DNA of 64,000 nucleotides from Herbiconiux flava. Lineage in GTDB: Bacteria > Actinomycetota > Actinomycetes > Actinomycetales > Microbacteriaceae. The notes under the pieces are model-generated. The model saw only the letters and a program-made list of their open reading frames with translations. It did no database searches and had not been told where the DNA came from. The position numbers and the translations under genes were made by a program. Where the stretch lies: assembly GCF_013409865.1 (NCBI RefSeq), contig NZ_JACCBM010000001.1:930001-994000 (forward strand), read 5' to 3'. This document shows positions 16,720-25,441 of this stretch, piece by piece. The first letter of the stretch is position 1. Every line of letters starts with the position of its first letter.

Positions 16720-17379
16720 TCAGCGCGCGTCCGCGCCGAGGTACTTGAGCACGGCGAGGACACGGCGGTTGCCGTTGTCCTCGGCGGGCAGGCCGAGCTT
16801 GCCGAAGATGGCCGAGATGAACTTCTCGACCGCGCCGGGGGTGATGTGCATCCGTTCGGCGATGCTGCTGTTCGAGCGGCCCTCGGCCATCAGCTGCAGC
16901 GCCTCGCGTTCGCGGGCGGTGAGGGTGTCGAGCTCGCGCAAGCGCCGGGAGCGGATGACGATCTGCGCCACCACCTCGGGGTCGAGCACGGTGCCGCCGC
17001 CGCCCACGGTCTCGACCGCGGCGAGGAAGTCGTCGACCTCGGCCACGCGGTCCTTCAGCAGGTAGCCGAGGCCGGCCGAGTCGCCCGCGATCAGCTCGGC
17101 GGCGTAGCGCTCCTCGACGTACTGCGAGAGCACGAGCACGGGCAGCTTCGGGCCGCCGGGGCGGGAGCGCAGCAGCACCGCCGCACGGATGCCCTCGTCG
17201 GTGAAGCTCGGCGGCATCCGCACGTCGACGACGGCGAGGTCGGGGCGGTCGGCGTCGACGCTGCGGATGAGCTCCTCGGCGGTCGCGGCCGACGGCAGCA
17301 CCTCGTGCCCGGCGTCGGCGAGCAGGCGTTCGAGACCGGCGCGCAGCAGCACGTGGTCCTCGGCGATCAGAATGCGCAC
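16720..17379 (-). CDS. NarL/LuxR-type response regulator
   Basis: A 219-residue regulator with an N-terminal receiver (acidic residues near 7-8, phosphoacceptor Asp52 in AVVDVRMPP, conserved Lys in YLLKDRVAE) and a C-terminal LuxR helix-turn-helix (LTAREREALQLMAEGRSNSS then IAERMHITPGAVEKFISAIF). The GTG start at 17379 lies inside the end of the kinase gene (13-base overlap), so the two are co-translated. The receiver pairs with the kinase upstream. The DUF4097 gene downstream is probably its target or accessory. Confidence 0.92.
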   Translation of the reverse strand: MRILIAEDHVLLRAGLERLLADAGHEVLPSAATAEELIRSVDADRPDLAVVDVRMPPSFTDEGIRAAVLLRSRPGGPKLPVLVLSQYVEERYAAELIAGDSAGLGYLLKDRVAEVDDFLAAVETVGGGGTVLDPEVVAQIVIRSRRLRELDTLTAREREALQLMAEGRSNSSIAERMHITPGAVEKFISAIFGKLGLPAEDNGNRRVLAVLKYLGADAR

Positions 17380-18572
17380 GGTACCTCCACGGTGAGAACG
17401 GTCGGACCGCCGGTGGGGCTGTCCACGGTGAGGGTGCCGCCGGCCGCGCGCACGCGGTCGGCCATGCCGGAGAGTCCGGTGCCGCCGCCGCGCCCGAGGG
17501 CGGCCCCGCCGACGCCGTTGTCGAACACGACGGCGCGCACGGCGGTGGGCGTCGCGGTGACGCTGACCGAGCATCCGGATGCCCGCGAGTGCTTGCTCGC
17601 GTTGGCCAGGGCCTCGGAGACGGCGAAGTAGAGCACGGCCTCGGTCTCCTTCGAGGGGCGCTGCGGCAGGTCGACGCGCACGCTGGTGGGCACGGTGCAG
17701 TGGGAGGCGACGGCCGAGAGGGCCGCGTCGAGGCCGCGGTCGGTGAGCACCGCCGGGTGGATGCCGCGGGCGAGGTGCCGCAGCTCGGTGATCGACTCCT
17801 TGGTCTCACGATGCGCCTCGTCGAGCAGCGCCTTCGCGCCCTCGGGGTCGTCGGCGAACTTGGAGCGGGCGAGCCCGAGCGTCATCGCGACCGAGACCAG
17901 GCGGGGCTGCACCCCGTCGTGCAGGTCGCGCTCGATGCGCTGCCGCTCGGCCTGGGCGGAGTCGACCGCTCCCTGGCGCGCATCCTGGAGCCTGTCGACG
18001 CGCTGCTCGAGCACGGCCTTGGCGCTCGCGCCGAGCAGGGCGACGCTCAGCTGCCGATCGAGCAGGCCGGCGCCGGCCGTGTAGGCCACGAGCACGGCGG
18101 CGGCGAGCACGGCGGCGAGGACGACGAGGGCAGGGTTCCCGAGCAGGCTGCCGAAGCGGCCGGCGGCGAGGTCGCCGACGAGGTCGATCGAACCGCCGAT
18201 CAGGGTGAGGAACAGCAGGCCCAGCAGGGCGGTCGTGAGGTGGTGCAGGATGCCCTTCCACAGGGGCGCGCCGAAGCTCTCGACGAACGTGCCCGCCAGC
18301 CAGTCGCCGAACGTGGTGGCGGCGGGGCGCACGGGCGGCGGCACGATGACCACGCCGTACAACGCCTCGGCGCGGCGCCGCTCGACGAAGCGGATGCCCC
18401 GCCCCAGCTGCACCGTCAGCCACAGCAGCGCGATGCCGATGCCGAACGCGGGCACCGCGCTCACGCCGGTCGCGAGCAGGCTGAGCATGATCGTCAGCCA
18501 GGTGACCCCCAGCACGCCGTCGATGGCCAGATCGGCCGCAGCGGCCCACAGGAACAGCAGTCTCTTTCGCAC
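17367..18572 (-). CDS. NarL-family sensor histidine kinase
   Basis: A 401-residue membrane kinase. Hydrophobic helices lie at about 12-55, 108-132 and 148-170. The HisKA_3 region has ERQRIERDLHDGVQPRLVSV with phosphoacceptor His218, and the C-terminal HATPase shows YFAVSEALANASKHSRAS (N box), FDNGVGGA (G1) and GGGTGLSGMADRVRAAGG. There is no large extracellular sensor, so the signal is probably read within the membrane, as in LiaS/VraS-like kinases. The GTG follows TAACGT by six bases, consistent with a leaderless mRNA. It is the first gene of the three-gene operon. Confidence 0.92.
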   Translation of the reverse strand: MRKRLLFLWAAAADLAIDGVLGVTWLTIMLSLLATGVSAVPAFGIGIALLWLTVQLGRGIRFVERRRAEALYGVVIVPPPVRPAATTFGDWLAGTFVESFGAPLWKGILHHLTTALLGLLFLTLIGGSIDLVGDLAAGRFGSLLGNPALVVLAAVLAAAVLVAYTAGAGLLDRQLSVALLGASAKAVLEQRVDRLQDARQGAVDSAQAERQRIERDLHDGVQPRLVSVAMTLGLARSKFADDPEGAKALLDEAHRETKESITELRHLARGIHPAVLTDRGLDAALSAVASHCTVPTSVRVDLPQRPSKETEAVLYFAVSEALANASKHSRASGCSVSVTATPTAVRAVVFDNGVGGAALGRGGGTGLSGMADRVRAAGGTLTVDSPTGGPTVLTVEVPCAF

Positions 18573-18578
18573 ATCCCC

Positions 18579-18584
18579 ACGTTA
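18579..18584 (-). promoter_or_regulatory. -10 of the kinase operon
   Basis: TAACGT on the minus strand, six bases before the GTG at 18572. Confidence 0.5.
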
Positions 18585-18739
18585 GGGCGGGGGTCAGGGG
18601 CGGCACGATGGGGCGGCCCGCCCGGTTCCCCCGGGGGTTAACCCCCGGCCCGCCCCTGCCCTCCGCCCTGCTCGCGTGGGAGGCGAGCCGGGCCGGCGGT
18701 CGGGGCCGGGGGATCGGGCCGGCGGGCGGGGCCGGCGGT

Positions 18740-20830
18740 TCAGGATGCGCGTCGGCGCCAGGAGGCGAGAGCGGCGGCCGCGGCACCGAGGCCGACGAGC
18801 CCCGCGGCGGCGACGCCGAGCAGGGTGACCTCGGCGGAGGCGACGCCCGTGCTCGCGAGCAGGCCGCTGCCGGGAGCGCCGGGGCCGCTCACCCGGGACG
18901 CGCCCGCTGCGCCCGGCCCGGGGCCGTCGCCGGCCTTGGGCACGGAGGTGGGTGTCGGCGACGGCGTCGCGGTGGGGGTCGGCACGGGTGTCGGTGTGAC
19001 CGCAGCGGCGATCGTCATCCGGTACTCCTTGCTGTCCTTGGCGATTCCGTTGTCGGCCGTGATGGTGAAGGCGTAGCTGCCGGCCTTCGTGGGGGTGCCG
19101 GCGAGCTGGTGGGTGCGCTCGTCGAACGAGAGCCCAGGAGGCAGGGTTCCCGACGAGACCGAGAACTCCGGGGCGGGAGTGCCGGTCGCGGTGACCGTGA
19201 CCGTCGGGTAGCGGTCACCGACCCGGCCGTCGGCCGGCGGAGCGGAGGTGATGTGGGGAACCGACGCAGGGTCGGCTGCGATCACGATCGTGTAGCTGTG
19301 GGTGTCGACACCCGAGGCGTTCTCGGCCTTCAGGGTGAAGTCATAGCTCCCGGCCTTCGTGGGGGTGCCGTAGAGGTGGGCCCGACGCTCGTCGAACTCG
19401 AGACCGGGCGGGAGGGTGCCGCTCGAGACGGAGAGGGCGGGCTCGGGGCTGCCGCTCGCGACGAGGGTGGTGTCGGGGTAGACCGTGCCGACGGTTCCGT
19501 TCGGCACGGTCGCCGTCGTGATCGTCGGCGCGGTCGGCCCCGACGGCGCGACGACGATCTCGAGTGTCGACTCGGCGGCCGGTGCCAGCCCGTTCGAGGC
19601 GGCCACGGTGAAGCGGAAGGTGCCGGCGGTCGTCGGCACGCCGTTCAGGATGCCGGTGGGGTCGAGCGCGACCCCGGGCGGCAGGGTGCCGCTCGCGAGC
19701 GAGAACGTCATGGCGGTGGGCCGGCCCACGGCGATCACCGCCGCGGTGAAGCTCATGCCCACCCCGGCGCCGTAACTGGCGGGCGACACGATGAGCGGGC
19801 TCGCCGTGACGTCGTAGCTCGTGACGGTGCCACCCGTGAGCGCGCTCGTGGTGGTGATCACCCGACGCGTGCTGTCGTCGACCGCGACCGACGACGCCTT
19901 CGGCATCGTCATCGGGTCGCCCTGCTCCACCAGGGTGTCGAGACGCAGCGAATGCAGCTGCCCCATCTCGGTGGTGACGAAGAGCGAATAGATGGTGGCG
20001 TCGGTCGCGAAGGAGGTCGCCTTCGAGTCGAGGGCGGCCGAGGTGTGGGTCAGCGCGAGGAGGGTGTCGTACATCTCGACCCGGTAGTCGAACGGCCCCG
20101 CGCCGGCTCGCGTGCCGATCGAGATTCCGCCGGCACCGATCCCGAGGCTGAGGGGCGTGCCGCCGAGCACGACCGACGAACGCGGCGATCGGGCGTCGAT
20201 GAGCGTCAGCGTCGAGGCCGCCTCGCTCGTCACCCAGGCCTTGTTCGACCCGGCGAGGGTCACGACGTCGCTCGGTGCGCCGGGAAGCGGGATGCGCGCG
20301 ACTCCGTGGGTCGACAGGTCGATCACGCTCAGATCGCTCGAGATCGTGTTGGCGACGTACAGCAGCTTCGAGCCGGCGTCGACCGCCAGCCCGGCACCCC
20401 CGATGCCGGTCGTCGAGATCGTGTCGACGATGGTGTTCGCCGTCGGGGAGGCCGGGTGGCCGTCGATCTGGAGGACCGTGTTGTCGACCCGGTCGGACAC
20501 ATAGACCTGATGGGTGCCTTCGTCGACCGCCGCCTCCACCGGGTCCGACCCCAGCCCGATGCGGGTGAGGTAGCGCGGAGCCGCTCCGCTGACGTCGTAG
20601 ACCAGCAGGTCTTCCGACGGGAGGTCGATGACGTAGCCACGACCCATCGAGGCGTCGATCTGCATCTGCCCCAGATTCGCACTGGGGGACGGGGAGTCGC
20701 TGCCGGTCGGGCTGAGCACGATCGCGCGGGGCGCGGCGGCATGGGCGGCGGTGGGTGCGGCCACGAGGGTGGCCAGCACCAGCGCCGTGCCCGCCGCGGC
20801 GGGAGAAAGGTGACGAAGGCTCATACGCAT
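18740..20830 (-). CDS. Cell-wall-anchored surface protein: beta-propeller, three He_PIG domains, LAxTG
   Basis: A 696-residue exported protein. A signal peptide ends near residue 33 (AAPTAAHAAAP). Residues about 40-360 form a YncE-like beta-propeller with repeated units such as MQIDASMGRGYVIDLPSEDL and AVDEGTHQVYVSDRVDNTVL. Three He_PIG immunoglobulin-like domains follow, each with the SGTLPPGL motif and GTPTKAGSY. Then come a Thr/Pro linker, the sortase-type signal LASTG, a hydrophobic helix and an RRR tail. LAxTG suggests a class E sortase. The start at 20830 was chosen because TATCCT lies six bases before it; a second ATG lies two codons on. It probably acts in adhesion or envelope structure. 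It shares its propeller with the protein at 26806-28707. Confidence 0.82.
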   Translation of the reverse strand: MRMSLRHLSPAAAGTALVLATLVAAPTAAHAAAPRAIVLSPTGSDSPSPSANLGQMQIDASMGRGYVIDLPSEDLLVYDVSGAAPRYLTRIGLGSDPVEAAVDEGTHQVYVSDRVDNTVLQIDGHPASPTANTIVDTISTTGIGGAGLAVDAGSKLLYVANTISSDLSVIDLSTHGVARIPLPGAPSDVVTLAGSNKAWVTSEAASTLTLIDARSPRSSVVLGGTPLSLGIGAGGISIGTRAGAGPFDYRVEMYDTLLALTHTSAALDSKATSFATDATIYSLFVTTEMGQLHSLRLDTLVEQGDPMTMPKASSVAVDDSTRRVITTTSALTGGTVTSYDVTASPLIVSPASYGAGVGMSFTAAVIAVGRPTAMTFSLASGTLPPGVALDPTGILNGVPTTAGTFRFTVAASNGLAPAAESTLEIVVAPSGPTAPTITTATVPNGTVGTVYPDTTLVASGSPEPALSVSSGTLPPGLEFDERRAHLYGTPTKAGSYDFTLKAENASGVDTHSYTIVIAADPASVPHITSAPPADGRVGDRYPTVTVTATGTPAPEFSVSSGTLPPGLSFDERTHQLAGTPTKAGSYAFTITADNGIAKDSKEYRMTIAAAVTPTPVPTPTATPSPTPTSVPKAGDGPGPGAAGASRVSGPGAPGSGLLASTGVASAEVTLLGVAAAGLVGLGAAAAALASWRRRAS

Positions 20831-20836
20831 GTAGTG

Positions 20837-20893
20837 AGGATAGTTCATCCGGGCGGATCGCGAAACACCCGCGCAACACCCGAGCAGTAGGCT
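20837..20893. promoter_or_regulatory. Two back-to-back leaderless promoters
   Basis: TATCCT (20837-20842, minus strand) is six bases before the ATG at 20830, and TAGGCT (20888-20893, plus strand) is six bases before the ATG at 20900. The two starts are only 69 bases apart, so both -35 regions overlap. Confidence 0.6.
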
Positions 20894-20899
20894 CACCGC

Positions 20900-22597
20900 A
20901 TGGTTGACCTGTTCGACGGCTACGGAGCCACCCTGCTCACGCGATCCCGGCGGGCCGGGGCGAGTCCGTGGGACGAGATGTTCCCCGAGCCCAAGTCGCA
21001 GGACGGCGTCGAGGCGCGCGCCGCCTACAAGGACATCTACACCGCCCTCGCCCGCATGACGCAGGAGGAGCTGCGCGGCCGCACCGACGCGCTGGCCAGT
21101 TCGTACCTCGCCCAGGGAGTGACCTTCGACTTCGCCGGCGAGGAGCGGCCGTTCCCGCTCGACGCCGTGCCGCGCGTGATCGAGCAGAGCGAGTGGGTCG
21201 ACGTCGAGGCCGGTGTGAAGCAGCGGGTCAAGGCGCTCGAGGCCTTCCTCGCCGACATCTACGGCTCGCAGGCTGCTGTGCGCGACGGGGTCATCCCCGC
21301 GGCGCTGATCAGCTCCAGCAACCACTTCCACCGCGAGGCCGCCGGCATCGTGTCGCCCAACAACGTGCGCATCCAGGTCTCGGGCATCGACCTGATCCGC
21401 GACGAGAAGGGCGCCTGGCGCGTGCTCGAGGACAACGTGCGGGTGCCGAGCGGCGTCTCCTACGTCATCTCGAACCGCCGGGTCATGGCGCAGACCCTGC
21501 CCGAACTGTTCGTCAGCATGCGGGTGCGACCGGTGGGCGACTACCCGAACAAGCTCCTGCAGGCGCTGCGCGCATCCGCCCCCGCCGGTGTCGACGACCC
21601 CACGGTCGTCGTGCTCACCCCCGGCGTCTACAACTCGGCCTACTTCGAGCACACCCTGCTGGCCCGCCTGATGGGCGTCGAGCTCGTCGAGGGCCGTGAC
21701 CTGTTCTGCTCGGGCGGGCGGGTGTGGATGCGCACGACCGCCGGTCCGACCCGCGTCGACGTGATCTACCGCCGGGTCGACGACGAGTTCATCGACCCGC
21801 TGCAGTTCCGCGCCGACTCGATGCTCGGCAGCCCGGGCCTCCTGCTGGCTGCCCGGCTCGGGAACGTCACCATCGCGAACGCGGTCGGCAACGGCGTGGC
21901 CGACGACAAGCTCGTCTACACCTACCTGCCCGACCTCATCCAGTACTACCTCGGCGAGAAGCCGATCATCCCGAACGTCGACACCTGGCGCCTCGAAGAC
22001 CCGGGGGCCCTCGAGGAGGTGCTCGACCGCCTCGATGAACTCGTGGTCAAGCCGGTCGACGGCTCGGGCGGCAAGGGCCTCGTGATCGGCCCCGACGCCT
22101 CGCCGAAGGAGCTCGAGACCCTGCGCAACCGGCTGATCGCCGACCCGCGCGGCTGGATCGCGCAGCCCGTGGTGCAGCTCTCGACCATCCCCACCCTCGT
22201 CGAGGACGGCATGCGCCCCCGCCACGCCGACCTCCGCCCCTTCGCGGTCAACGACGGCAACGACGTCTGGGTGCTGCCCGGCGGCCTCACCCGAGTCGCC
22301 CTCCCCGAGGGCCAGCTCGTGGTCAACAGCTCGCAGGGCGGCGGCTCGAAGGACACCTGGGTCGTCGGTCAGGACCCGTTCTCGGCCCTCGCCGCCGTCT
22401 CCCGCGACGCCCACGACATCCAGGGCCTCGTCGCCGAGCAGGCCGCGAACACCCAGGCCATCCCGATCATCGGGCACGGGCACACGCCCGACCACTCGCC
22501 CGAGGATGCGCCGCGCAGCGATCAGTCGCAGCAGCAGCAGCAGTCCAAGCAGCTGCCGGATGCGCATCCCGCCCCCGCCACGAAGGGAGACGTGTGA
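20900..22597 (+). CDS. Circularly permuted ATP-grasp protein (DUF404/DUF407, COG2308)
   Basis: A 565-residue cytoplasmic protein predicted to join a carboxylate to an amine using ATP. Family segments are visible: FDGYGATLLTRSRRAGASPWDEMF at the N-terminus, RIQVSGIDLIRDEKGAWRVLEDNVRVPSGVSY, IYRRVDDEFIDPLQFR and LDELVVKPVDGSGGKGLVIG, the last an ATP-grasp lysine/glycine loop. The tail of about 60 residues is Gln/Asp/Pro-rich (SQQQQQSKQ) and is unlikely to be part of the fold. It is the first gene of a tight operon with an alpha-E protein and a transglutaminase, a combination proposed earlier (Iyer and Aravind) to make or modify a peptide. The exact product is unknown. Confidence 0.9.
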   Translation: MVDLFDGYGATLLTRSRRAGASPWDEMFPEPKSQDGVEARAAYKDIYTALARMTQEELRGRTDALASSYLAQGVTFDFAGEERPFPLDAVPRVIEQSEWVDVEAGVKQRVKALEAFLADIYGSQAAVRDGVIPAALISSSNHFHREAAGIVSPNNVRIQVSGIDLIRDEKGAWRVLEDNVRVPSGVSYVISNRRVMAQTLPELFVSMRVRPVGDYPNKLLQALRASAPAGVDDPTVVVLTPGVYNSAYFEHTLLARLMGVELVEGRDLFCSGGRVWMRTTAGPTRVDVIYRRVDDEFIDPLQFRADSMLGSPGLLLAARLGNVTIANAVGNGVADDKLVYTYLPDLIQYYLGEKPIIPNVDTWRLEDPGALEEVLDRLDELVVKPVDGSGGKGLVIGPDASPKELETLRNRLIADPRGWIAQPVVQLSTIPTLVEDGMRPRHADLRPFAVNDGNDVWVLPGGLTRVALPEGQLVVNSSQGGGSKDTWVVGQDPFSALAAVSRDAHDIQGLVAEQAANTQAIPIIGHGHTPDHSPEDAPRSDQSQQQQQSKQLPDAHPAPATKGDV

Positions 22598-23535
22598 TGG
22601 CCATGCTGTCCCGCATCGCGGAGTCCCTGTTCTGGATCGGCCGCTACATCGAGCGCTCCGACGGCACCGCGCGCATCCTCGACGTGCACCTGCAGCTCCT
22701 CCTGGAGGACCCGTGGATCGAGGAGAACCTCGCCTGCCGCTCGCTGCTGTCGGTGATGGGCAGCGACGTGCCCGACGACAACCGCTCCCTCACGCGCGCC
22801 GACGTGCTCGCGCTGCTCGCGGTCGACCGCACGCATCCGGCCTCGATCGCCTACTCGCTCGGCGCCGCCCGCGAGAACGCCCGGCGCGCCCGCGAGATCG
22901 TCTCGACCGAGCTCTGGGAGTGCCTGAACACCACCCGTGCCCGGATGCCGCGGAAGATCGCCGGCGAGAAGACGCACGAGTTCTTCGGCTGGGTGCGCGA
23001 CCGCTCGGCGCTCGCCGTGGGCATCATGGAGTCCAGCGCCAGCCGTGACGAGGCCTGGCACTTCTTCACCCTCGGCCGTTCGATCGAGCGCGCCGACATG
23101 ACCGCGCGCCTGCTCGCCACCCGCAGCCTCACCGAGGCGAGCGGCCCGTCGTGGACGACGATCCTCCGCTCCTGCGGCGCCTACGAGGCCTACCTCCGCA
23201 CCTATCGCGGGGTGCCCAGCGCACGCAACGCGGCCGAGTTCCTGCTGCTGGACCGCCTGTTCCCCCGCTCCATCCTGTACTCGGTGTCGCGCGCCGAGCA
23301 GTGCCTGCGCGACCTCGGCCCCCGCAACGAGCGGCTCGGCGTCACCGACAGTGCGCAGCGGCTGCTCGGGCAGATCCGCTCGCAGCTGGAGTACCGGCCG
23401 ATCACCGACATCCTGCACGAGCTGCCGCGCCACATGGACAGCGTGCAGGACGCCACGAGCGCCGCCAGCGAGGCCGTCCGGCAGCGCTACTTCCCCACCA
23501 ACACGGCCCCGAGCTGGATCGGAGAGAGCGCATGA
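22597..23535 (+). CDS. Alpha-E domain protein (DUF403, COG2307)
   Basis: A 312-residue all-helical protein. It starts MLSRIAESLFWIGRYIERSD, a family hallmark, and repeats a related motif at HFFTLGRSIERADMTARLLATR; another helix pair contains LDRLFPRSILYSVSRAEQCL. Conserved Arg/Glu pairs on the helices give the family its name. The ATG at 22597 overlaps the stop of the ATP-grasp gene by one base and has GGGAGA six bases upstream. Its end overlaps the transglutaminase start (ATGA). Biochemical function is not established; it always travels with the ATP-grasp gene and is probably a subunit or scaffold. Confidence 0.9.
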   Translation: MAMLSRIAESLFWIGRYIERSDGTARILDVHLQLLLEDPWIEENLACRSLLSVMGSDVPDDNRSLTRADVLALLAVDRTHPASIAYSLGAARENARRAREIVSTELWECLNTTRARMPRKIAGEKTHEFFGWVRDRSALAVGIMESSASRDEAWHFFTLGRSIERADMTARLLATRSLTEASGPSWTTILRSCGAYEAYLRTYRGVPSARNAAEFLLLDRLFPRSILYSVSRAEQCLRDLGPRNERLGVTDSAQRLLGQIRSQLEYRPITDILHELPRHMDSVQDATSAASEAVRQRYFPTNTAPSWIGESA

Positions 23536-24377
23536 ACCGGCTGCGCATCCGGCACATCACCGGGTACCGCTACGAGGGCGAGGTGCAGGCCTCCTACAAC
23601 GAGGCGCGCATGCTGCCCGTGAGCTCGGAGGCGCAGTTCGTGCTGCACTCCTCGCTCGAGATCGCCCCCGTCTCCTCCAACCACGGGTACATCGACTACT
23701 GGGGCACGCGGGTGTCGTCGTTCGAGGTGCTGACGCCGCACAAGGAGCTCTCGCTCACGGCGACCAGCCTCGTGGAGGTGCGCAACCGGCCGCACGCCGC
23801 TCATCCGCTCGAATGGTCCGAGCTGGCGTCGCAGGCCGCCACCTCGACCACCTACGTCGAGCAGGCGAAGCAGACGAAGCTCACGGCGCCGGCCGCCGAT
23901 CTCGTCGAGCTCGCCGAGTCGATCGCGGCGGCCCACACCTCGCCGTGCGACGCGGCGCTCGAGATCTGCACCGAGATCGGCCGCCAGGTCGAGTACGTGC
24001 AGGGCGTCACGGGCGTACAGTCGACCGCGCGCGAGTCGTGGAAGGACAAGCGCGGCGTCTGCCAGGACATCACCCACATCGCGATCGGCGCCCTGCGCTC
24101 GGTCGGAATCCCGGCGCGCTACGTGTCGGGCTACCTGCACCCGAAGCCCGGCGCCGCCATCGGCGAGACGGTCACGGGCGAGTCGCACGCCTGGGTCGAG
24201 TGGTTCTGCGGGGAGTGGCGCGGCTTCGACCCGACGAACCTGATCGACATCGGCGAGCGGCACGTCATCGTCGGGCGCGGGCGCGACTACAACGACATCG
24301 CGCCGTTGCGCGGGGTCTACGCGGGCCCCTTCGGCTCGCAGCTCTTCGTGAAGGTGGAAATCACGCGCGAGTCGTGA
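23532..24377 (+). CDS. Transglutaminase-like cysteine protease/ligase (COG1305)
   Basis: A 281-residue protein with an N-terminal beta-sandwich region (residues 1-90: RIRHITGYRYEGEVQASYNE) typical of the bacterial transglutaminase N-domain and a papain-like core. The catalytic triad is present: Cys177 in KRGVCQDITHIAIGALRSVG, His219 in GESHAWVEWF and Asp233 in WRGFDPTN. There is no signal peptide, so it acts in the cytoplasm. The ATG overlaps the alpha-E stop by four bases. In this context it probably cleaves or transfers the peptide made by the ATP-grasp partner; acting as an ordinary protein cross-linker is less likely. Confidence 0.9.
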   Translation: MNRLRIRHITGYRYEGEVQASYNEARMLPVSSEAQFVLHSSLEIAPVSSNHGYIDYWGTRVSSFEVLTPHKELSLTATSLVEVRNRPHAAHPLEWSELASQAATSTTYVEQAKQTKLTAPAADLVELAESIAAAHTSPCDAALEICTEIGRQVEYVQGVTGVQSTARESWKDKRGVCQDITHIAIGALRSVGIPARYVSGYLHPKPGAAIGETVTGESHAWVEWFCGEWRGFDPTNLIDIGERHVIVGRGRDYNDIAPLRGVYAGPFGSQLFVKVEITRES

Positions 24378-24431
24378 GGGGCGGATGCGCGGGTGCTCGG
24401 TTCGTCGAGAGGGGCGGATGCGCGGGTGCTC
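24376..24431. repeat. 23-base direct repeat downstream of the transglutaminase gene
   Basis: Two identical 23-base copies, at 24376-24398 and 24409-24431, start 33 bases apart. The first begins inside the transglutaminase stop codon. They contain the window-wide GGATGC word, and they occupy the upstream region of the hydrolase gene at 24488. Confidence 0.8.
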
Positions 24432-24487
24432 CGTAATGGGGGTGCCGGCGGTCCCCTGCTCGTCTGTGCGCAGTGCCACAATGACGT

Positions 24488-25438
24488 ATGCCTGAGCAGC
24501 CGCCGCCGAGCGCGCACTTCACCGCCGTGTTCGAGGACGAGCAGGGTATCGCCATCACCTATTACGGCTGGACGGTCGAGCAGCCCCGGGCCGTCGTGCA
24601 GATCTCGCACGGTCTCGGCGAGCACGCCCTGCGCTACGCCGCCCTCGCGGCCGAGCTGAACGGGGCCGGCTACAGCGTCTACGCCGCCGACCAGCGCGGA
24701 CACGGCGCCACGGGCCTCGCCCAGCACGGCGGCGACCGCTCGAAGATGGGCCGGCTCGGGCCGGGCGGGCTGCGGGCGACGGTGGACGACATCCGTCAGC
24801 TGGGCGTGCAGGTCGCGCGCGAGCATCCGGAGGTGCCCCTCGTGCTGCTCGGCCACAGCTGGGGCTCGTTGATGGTGCAGATGCTCGTCAACACGCCCGC
24901 GCTGGCGCACTACGCGGGCGTCGTGCTCGTCGGCACGGCGTACCGGATGCCCGGGTCGATGGACGGCGGGGACCTCACCCGACGGCACCGCCCTGCGAAG
25001 GGCAGCCCGGGCGCACCCGGCAACGGCTTCGAGTGGCTCTCGCGCGACGTCGAGGCGCAGCAGCGCGCCGCCTCCGACGAGCTCATGTTCCCCGCCGAGG
25101 TGCTCAAGCTGTTCGGAGTGGCCGACGGTCTGCGCCTGTTCGGCCGGCCGTCCCGGCACCTCGTCGCCGACGTGCCCATGCTCATCATCGTGGGCGACGA
25201 CGACATCCTCGGTGGGCGGGCGAGCGCCACCAAGCTGCGGCGCGCCTACCTCGAGCGGTCGAAGCTGAGCGACGTCGAGCTGCACGTGTATCCGGATGCG
25301 CGGCACGAGATCCTGAACGAGACCAACCGCGACGAGGTGGTGCGCGACCTGCTCGCGTGGCTGGAGCGCCACGTGTCGCCGCCCGGCGCCGCCGGAGGCG
25401 CCGGCTCGTCGCTCTCCTCGCCGACGGCAGGGGAGTAG
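24488..25438 (+). CDS. Alpha/beta hydrolase, monoacylglycerol-lipase/lysophospholipase-like
   Basis: A 316-residue serine hydrolase of the Hydrolase_4 type. Visible features are the oxyanion strand VVQISHGLGEHALRYAALAAEL, AADQRGHGAT, the nucleophile elbow GHSWGS with Ser124, an acidic residue in IIVGDDDILGG (about 240) and the His in PDARHEILNE (about 278), so the triad is complete. It is predicted to hydrolyse a monoacylglycerol or lysophospholipid. CACAAT, five bases before the ATG, makes a near-leaderless transcript likely. It ends three bases before the next gene, which is therefore in the same operon. Confidence 0.87.
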   Translation: MPEQPPPSAHFTAVFEDEQGIAITYYGWTVEQPRAVVQISHGLGEHALRYAALAAELNGAGYSVYAADQRGHGATGLAQHGGDRSKMGRLGPGGLRATVDDIRQLGVQVAREHPEVPLVLLGHSWGSLMVQMLVNTPALAHYAGVVLVGTAYRMPGSMDGGDLTRRHRPAKGSPGAPGNGFEWLSRDVEAQQRAASDELMFPAEVLKLFGVADGLRLFGRPSRHLVADVPMLIIVGDDDILGGRASATKLRRAYLERSKLSDVELHVYPDARHEILNETNRDEVVRDLLAWLERHVSPPGAAGGAGSSLSSPTAGE

Positions 25439-25441
25439 ACC

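Noticed and set aside
18573..18739. GGGGCCGG-rich gap upstream of the kinase as a repeat element.
   Set aside because: The words vary in spacing and resemble general GC-rich spacer DNA.
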